From the NCBI GenBank assembly GCA_903914985.1, contig CAIWRE010000266.1, positions 1 to 8,984 of the forward strand: a stretch of DNA of 8,984 nucleotides, written 5' to 3'. The position numbers and the translations under genes are program-made. Below, in pieces: positions 6,695-8,984 of the stretch; the first letter of the stretch is position 1; each line of letters starts with the position of its first letter. The notes under the pieces were generated by a model. That model was not told the DNA's origin, did not search any database, and saw only the letters and a program-made list of their open reading frames with translations. This DNA is from an uncultured beta proteobacterium (GTDB lineage: Bacteria; Pseudomonadota; Gammaproteobacteria; Burkholderiales; Burkholderiaceae_C).

Positions 6695-7458
6695 AACTGA
6701 TTTTTCCAAGTGCGCAAGGTGGCAAACACGCCTTGGGTGTCGCACAGCGCCGCGTCAAACCGTCGGGCGGAGGCCGCGATTTCAGCTTCGTTGCTGCGCA
6801 AAAAGGGGTTAATTGCCCGCTCCATGGCTATGGTCGAGGGCAGGGTAGGCGTTTGAGCCTCGCGCAGTGCCAGGCATCGATGCTGGTATTTCACCAGGTC
6901 AGCATTTCCAGGTTCCACCTCCAAGGCGAAGCGCAGGTTGCTTAAGGTGTATTCGTGGGTGCAGCCTACGCGGGTGTCGCCTGGCAGTGCGGCCAGCTTT
7001 TGCAGCGACGCCAGCATTTGGGGCGGAGTGCCTTCAAACAAGCGACCACAACCACCGCTGAACAAGGTGTCCCCGCAAAACAACATGGGTCCACTGTCCA
7101 CCGCTGCGCAGTAATAGGCGATGTGTCCGTTGGTGTGGCCCGGGACTTCCAACACTTGAAAGGTCAAGCCAAGCACGTCCACGGTGTCGTCCTGACCCAC
7201 GCGGCGCAAGGGCTCGGGCATTTTTTCGCGGTACGGGCCATAGACCTGGGCCCCGCTGGATAGGCGCAAGGCCGCTACACCCGCCGTGTGGTCCGGGTGG
7301 TGGTGGGTGACTAGAATGCCTTCTAACCGCAGTTGGTGTGCGGCCAAGGCTTGAAATACCGGATCGGCATCGCCGGGATCCACCACCCACGCGGATTGCC
7401 CGTCGTGCAGCATCCAGATGTAATTGTCAGCCAATGCGGGTAGCGGTATTAACGTCAT
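6691..7458 (-). CDS. gloB: Hydroxyacylglutathione hydrolase (glyoxalase II)
   Basis: GloB hydrolyses S-D-lactoylglutathione to D-lactate and glutathione, the second step of methylglyoxal detoxification in the cytoplasm. The 255-residue product has the full metallo-beta-lactamase metal set: THHHPDH (51-57: His52, His54, Asp56, His57), His108 in VPGHTNGHI, Asp130 in FCGDTLFSGGCGRLFEG and His168 in CTHEYTLSNLRF. It has the C-terminal glyoxalase II NPFLR motif (217-221) near the end. Length equals that of known GloB proteins. The ATG lies in the palindrome CATG (7456-7459), whose other strand supplies the ATG of the divergent methyltransferase. A perfect TATAAT lies just upstream, inside that neighbour. 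The stop overlaps the mltD TTG start (TTGA), so gloB is probably the first gene of a gloB-mltD message. Confidence 0.97.
   Translation of the reverse strand: MTLIPLPALADNYIWMLHDGQSAWVVDPGDADPVFQALAAHQLRLEGILVTHHHPDHTAGVAALRLSSGAQVYGPYREKMPEPLRRVGQDDTVDVLGLTFQVLEVPGHTNGHIAYYCAAVDSGPMLFCGDTLFSGGCGRLFEGTPPQMLASLQKLAALPGDTRVGCTHEYTLSNLRFALEVEPGNADLVKYQHRCLALREAQTPTLPSTIAMERAINPFLRSNEAEIAASARRFDAALCDTQGVFATLRTWKNQF
7396..7424 (+). promoter_or_regulatory. Candidate promoter for the methyltransferase-rnhA pair
   Basis: TTGCCC (7396-7401, four of six to TTGACA), a 17-base spacer and TGTAAT (7419-7424, five of six to TATAAT) lie inside the first codons of gloB. A start near 7431-7433 leaves about 25 bases before the ATG at 7457. 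The predicted transcript would overlap the gloB transcript start on the opposite strand by about 30 bases. Confidence 0.45.
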
Positions 7459-8287
7459 GAGCGATCAAATTATAGGTTTGCAGCAGTGGTTAAAGACCCC
7501 GCCGGGGCGCTATTTGCTGGAGTGGGAAAGTGAGCAGGTCGATGGCGCCGTGGCTGATATTTTCGGCTACCACGCACTGCAACTGGGTTTACCGGAGCTC
7601 GGTGGATTGCAGGATAACCGCATGCCCCATCGCTGGTTGGCGGTGCAGGAAATGCCCCTTGATGGGTTGGGGCAAGAGGCTTCGGCCGTCGATCGTTATT
7701 GCAGCGATGTTCCCTTGGCCCTGGTCACCGATTTTGAAGCCCTTCCGTTTCCCGCAGCGAGTTTGGATTTGGTCGTGCTGCCCCATACGCTGGAGTTCAG
7801 CGATGCGCATGCGACGCTGCGTGAAGTGGAACGGGTGCTGGTACCTGAGGGCAGGGTAGTGATTTGCGGCCTGAACCCCACCAGCTTGTGGGCATTGCGG
7901 CTGGCCCGCCAGCGGCTTTGGCGCTTGTTGGGTCTGGGCCGATTTATGGGGCAGGACTATTTGCCGCTTGAAGATTCTTTTTTAGGCGTTTGGCGGCTGC
8001 GCGACTGGCTGCGTCTGCTGGGCTTTGAAGTGGAACTGGTGCGCTATGGCTGCCATGGACCGGCAGTGAGCAGTACGCGATGGCTGCGGCGGTTTGCGTG
8101 GATGGACCGCCTGGGTCAGCGATGGTGGCCGGTGCTTGGAGCCGCTTACATGGTGGTGGCTGTCAAAAAGGTGCGGGGTGCGCGTCTGCTGGGCGCCACC
8201 TGGCGACCCAAGCGATTGCGTGCAACCAGGGCAGTGACGGCCGGGCAGCGCCGGCAAGACATGACGAACAAGGAAACAAAACAGTGA
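7457..8287 (+). CDS. YafS-like class I SAM-dependent methyltransferase
   Basis: A 276-residue protein related to the Methyltransf_11-type enzymes. E. coli has a homologous-looking gene, yafS, in the same place between gloB and rnhA. The substrate is not known to me. Visible core elements are FGYHALQLGLP (36-46), TDFEALPFPAASLDLVVLPHTLEF (91-114, covering the acidic loop and strand beta-4), then LREVERVLVPEGRVVICGLNP (121-141, the post-motif helix and strand beta-5) and WRLRDWLRLLGFEV (179-192). The usual glycine-rich SAM loop (GxGxG, motif I) is not visible before residue 90, so SAM binding and activity should not be assumed. The ATG at 7457 is preferred; an in-frame TTG at 7424 would add 11 residues inside gloB. 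Its stop overlaps the rnhA GTG as GTGA, so the pair is probably co-translated. The C-terminal tail is basic. Confidence 0.85.
   Translation: MSDQIIGLQQWLKTPPGRYLLEWESEQVDGAVADIFGYHALQLGLPELGGLQDNRMPHRWLAVQEMPLDGLGQEASAVDRYCSDVPLALVTDFEALPFPAASLDLVVLPHTLEFSDAHATLREVERVLVPEGRVVICGLNPTSLWALRLARQRLWRLLGLGRFMGQDYLPLEDSFLGVWRLRDWLRLLGFEVELVRYGCHGPAVSSTRWLRRFAWMDRLGQRWWPVLGAAYMVVAVKKVRGARLLGATWRPKRLRATRAVTAGQRRQDMTNKETKQ
7469..7474 (-). promoter_or_regulatory. -10 box of the gloB-mltD promoter
   Basis: Minus strand reads TATAAT, a perfect -10 consensus, 10 bases before the gloB ATG. Transcription would start about 7461-7463, giving a 5' leader of only about 3-5 bases, close to leaderless, and no Shine-Dalgarno is present. 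No strong -35 hexamer is seen. The box lies inside codons 5-6 of the divergent methyltransferase. Confidence 0.5.
8270..8274 (+). promoter_or_regulatory. rnhA ribosome binding site, supporting the GTG start
   Basis: AAGGA lies 9 bases before the GTG at 8284, inside the last codons of the methyltransferase. Its presence, together with the family-like N-terminus that follows, fixes rnhA initiation at the GTG rather than at a longer upstream frame. Confidence 0.6.
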
Positions 8288-8736
8288 ACCAGGTTGTGAT
8301 TTATACCGACGGCGCCTGCAAGGGCAATCCCGGTCCCGGCGGTTGGGGCGTGCTGCTGCGCTCGGCCGACGGCAGCGAAAAAGAGCTGTGCGGTGGCGAG
8401 GCGGGTACGACCAACAACCGCATGGAAATGATGGCCGTCATCCAAGCCCTGACCGCGCTCAAACGCCCGTGCCAGGTCACGCTGCACTTAGACAGCCAGT
8501 ACGTGCTCAAAGGCATCACCGAATGGCTGCCCGGCTGGAAGGCCAAGGGATGGCGTACAGCAGCCAAACAGCCTGTGAAAAACGTGGACTTGTGGCAGCA
8601 GTTGGACGCACTGGTCTCGCAAGGCGGTCACGCCATAGACTGGCGCTGGGTCAAAGGCCACAACGGTGACCCGGGCAATGAGCGGGCCGACGGCCTGGCC
8701 AACCGCGGTGTGGGCATGGCGCCCGCCGAGGCCTAA
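8284..8736 (+). CDS. rnhA: Ribonuclease HI
   Basis: RnhA cleaves the RNA strand of RNA:DNA hybrids (R-loops, primers) in the cytoplasm using two metal ions. From the GTG at 8284 it is 150 residues, the normal length for the family. All catalytic residues are visible: Asp9 in YTDGACKGNPGPGGWG, Glu48 in TTNNRMEMMAV, Asp70 in LHLDSQYV and Asp136 in NERADGLAN. His126 in WVKGHNGDPGN corresponds to the product-release histidine. The basic-protrusion helix region (GITEWLPGWKAKGWRT, 77-92) is intact. The GTG overlaps the methyltransferase TGA (GTGA). A longer reading frame extends upstream to about 8080, but those residues are the methyltransferase gene read out of frame. Unlike the E. coli arrangement, where dnaQ is the neighbour, here the 3' end meets moeA. 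Confidence 0.97.
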   Translation: MNQVVIYTDGACKGNPGPGGWGVLLRSADGSEKELCGGEAGTTNNRMEMMAVIQALTALKRPCQVTLHLDSQYVLKGITEWLPGWKAKGWRTAAKQPVKNVDLWQQLDALVSQGGHAIDWRWVKGHNGDPGNERADGLANRGVGMAPAEA

Positions 8737-8739
8737 GGG

Positions 8740-8984
8740 CTAAAGCACCCCCGAAAACACCATCACGTCGACCATATCGCCTGCGGCAACCGTGCCCTGG
8801 TCATGGTGCAAAACCAGCAAGCCGTTGGCCTTGACCATGGAGCTGAGCACGCCCGACCCTTGGTCGCCGGTGGTTTGCACACAGAGATGGCCCTGGTCAT
8901 CCGTGCTGACGATGGCACGCTGGTATTCGGTGCGCCCCGGTTTTTTGCGGATGGGTTGCGAGCTCCGGGCTTTGAGCAAGGGCG
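8740..8984 (-). CDS. moeA: Molybdopterin molybdenumtransferase MoeA, C-terminal part
   Basis: MoeA inserts molybdate into adenylylated molybdopterin, the last common step of molybdenum cofactor synthesis. Only the last 80 residues are in the window; the gene runs off the right edge, so its start is not seen. The visible part is the C-terminal beta-barrel domain (domain IV): the basic IRKKPGRTEYQRA, then VQTTGDQGSGVLSSMVKANGL and the closing strands VLHHDQGTVAAGDMVDVMVF. This closely follows the E. coli pattern (RRPGR..FQRG, TTGHQGS, RGNVEVGEWVEV). The frame is open to the edge, so the TTG at 8979 is an internal leucine and not a start. The TAG stop lies 3 bases from the converging rnhA stop. 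Confidence 0.9.
   Translation of the reverse strand, partial: PLLKARSSQPIRKKPGRTEYQRAIVSTDDQGHLCVQTTGDQGSGVLSSMVKANGLLVLHHDQGTVAAGDMVDVMVFSGVL

Noticed and set aside
6695..6745. Longer mltD start at the GTG at 6745
   Set aside because: It would extend 55 bases into gloB and place 17 polar residues before the signal peptide. The TTG at 6694 has a ribosome site and a normal signal peptide.
7424..7456. Longer methyltransferase start at the TTG at 7424
   Set aside because: It overlaps the candidate -10 box, lies further inside gloB and adds 11 residues without family-like character; the ATG at 7457 is better.
8080..8283. Upstream extension of the rnhA frame
   Set aside because: The residues are the methyltransferase coding sequence read in another frame; the RNase HI N-terminus starts at the GTG at 8284.
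582..8567. Many overlapping ORFs of 60-210 codons opposite or out of frame with the named genes
   Set aside because: They overlap genes with clear family motifs and show the Arg/Pro/Ala-rich composition of GC-rich shadow frames; none shows a recognisable domain.

Overview
The window looks like ordinary chromosomal DNA from a betaproteobacterium, most likely Burkholderiales/Comamonadaceae (Rhodoferax/Polaromonas-like). The evidence is GC-rich coding sequence, protein sequences typical of that group, and two known gene neighbourhoods: asd-fimV-truA-trpF (a Burkholderiales arrangement) and mltD-gloB facing a methyltransferase-rnhA pair (also found in E. coli as mltD, gloB, yafS, rnhA). I see no mobile element, phage gene, CRISPR, rRNA or tRNA. 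The taxonomic call is inference from sequence character, not a database match.

Layout: bases 1-5230 carry a minus-strand block read from right to left. It holds a roughly 190-base leader, asd (aspartate semialdehyde dehydrogenase), a 176-base AT-rich gap, then fimV (polar peptidoglycan-binding hub protein), truA (tRNA pseudouridine synthase) and trpF (tryptophan pathway, cut by the left edge). fimV, truA and trpF are joined by two ATGA stop/start overlaps, so they are probably one translationally coupled message. Bases 5231-7458 carry gloB followed by mltD on the minus strand, joined by a TTGA overlap. Bases 7457-8736 carry the plus-strand pair of a YafS-like methyltransferase and rnhA, joined by a GTGA overlap. 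Last comes the 3' end of moeA on the minus strand, converging on rnhA with only 3 bases between the stops.

Two places deserve attention. First, the asd leader contains a possible 33-codon peptide gene whose last ten codons are almost all Thr, Ile and Lys, which are end products of the pathway Asd feeds. It is followed by mutually exclusive RNA stems, one carrying a perfect complement of the asd Shine-Dalgarno sequence. This has the logic of a peptide-controlled translational attenuator and is the best candidate here for an undescribed system. Second, gloB and the methyltransferase begin from the same CATG palindrome, so there is no intergenic DNA and each promoter must lie inside the other gene.

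Functionally the window is housekeeping: amino acid synthesis (asd, trpF), tRNA modification (truA), cell wall and pole organisation (mltD, fimV), methylglyoxal detoxification (gloB), RNA:DNA hybrid removal (rnhA) and molybdenum cofactor synthesis (moeA). No untranslated stretch exceeds 300 bases.
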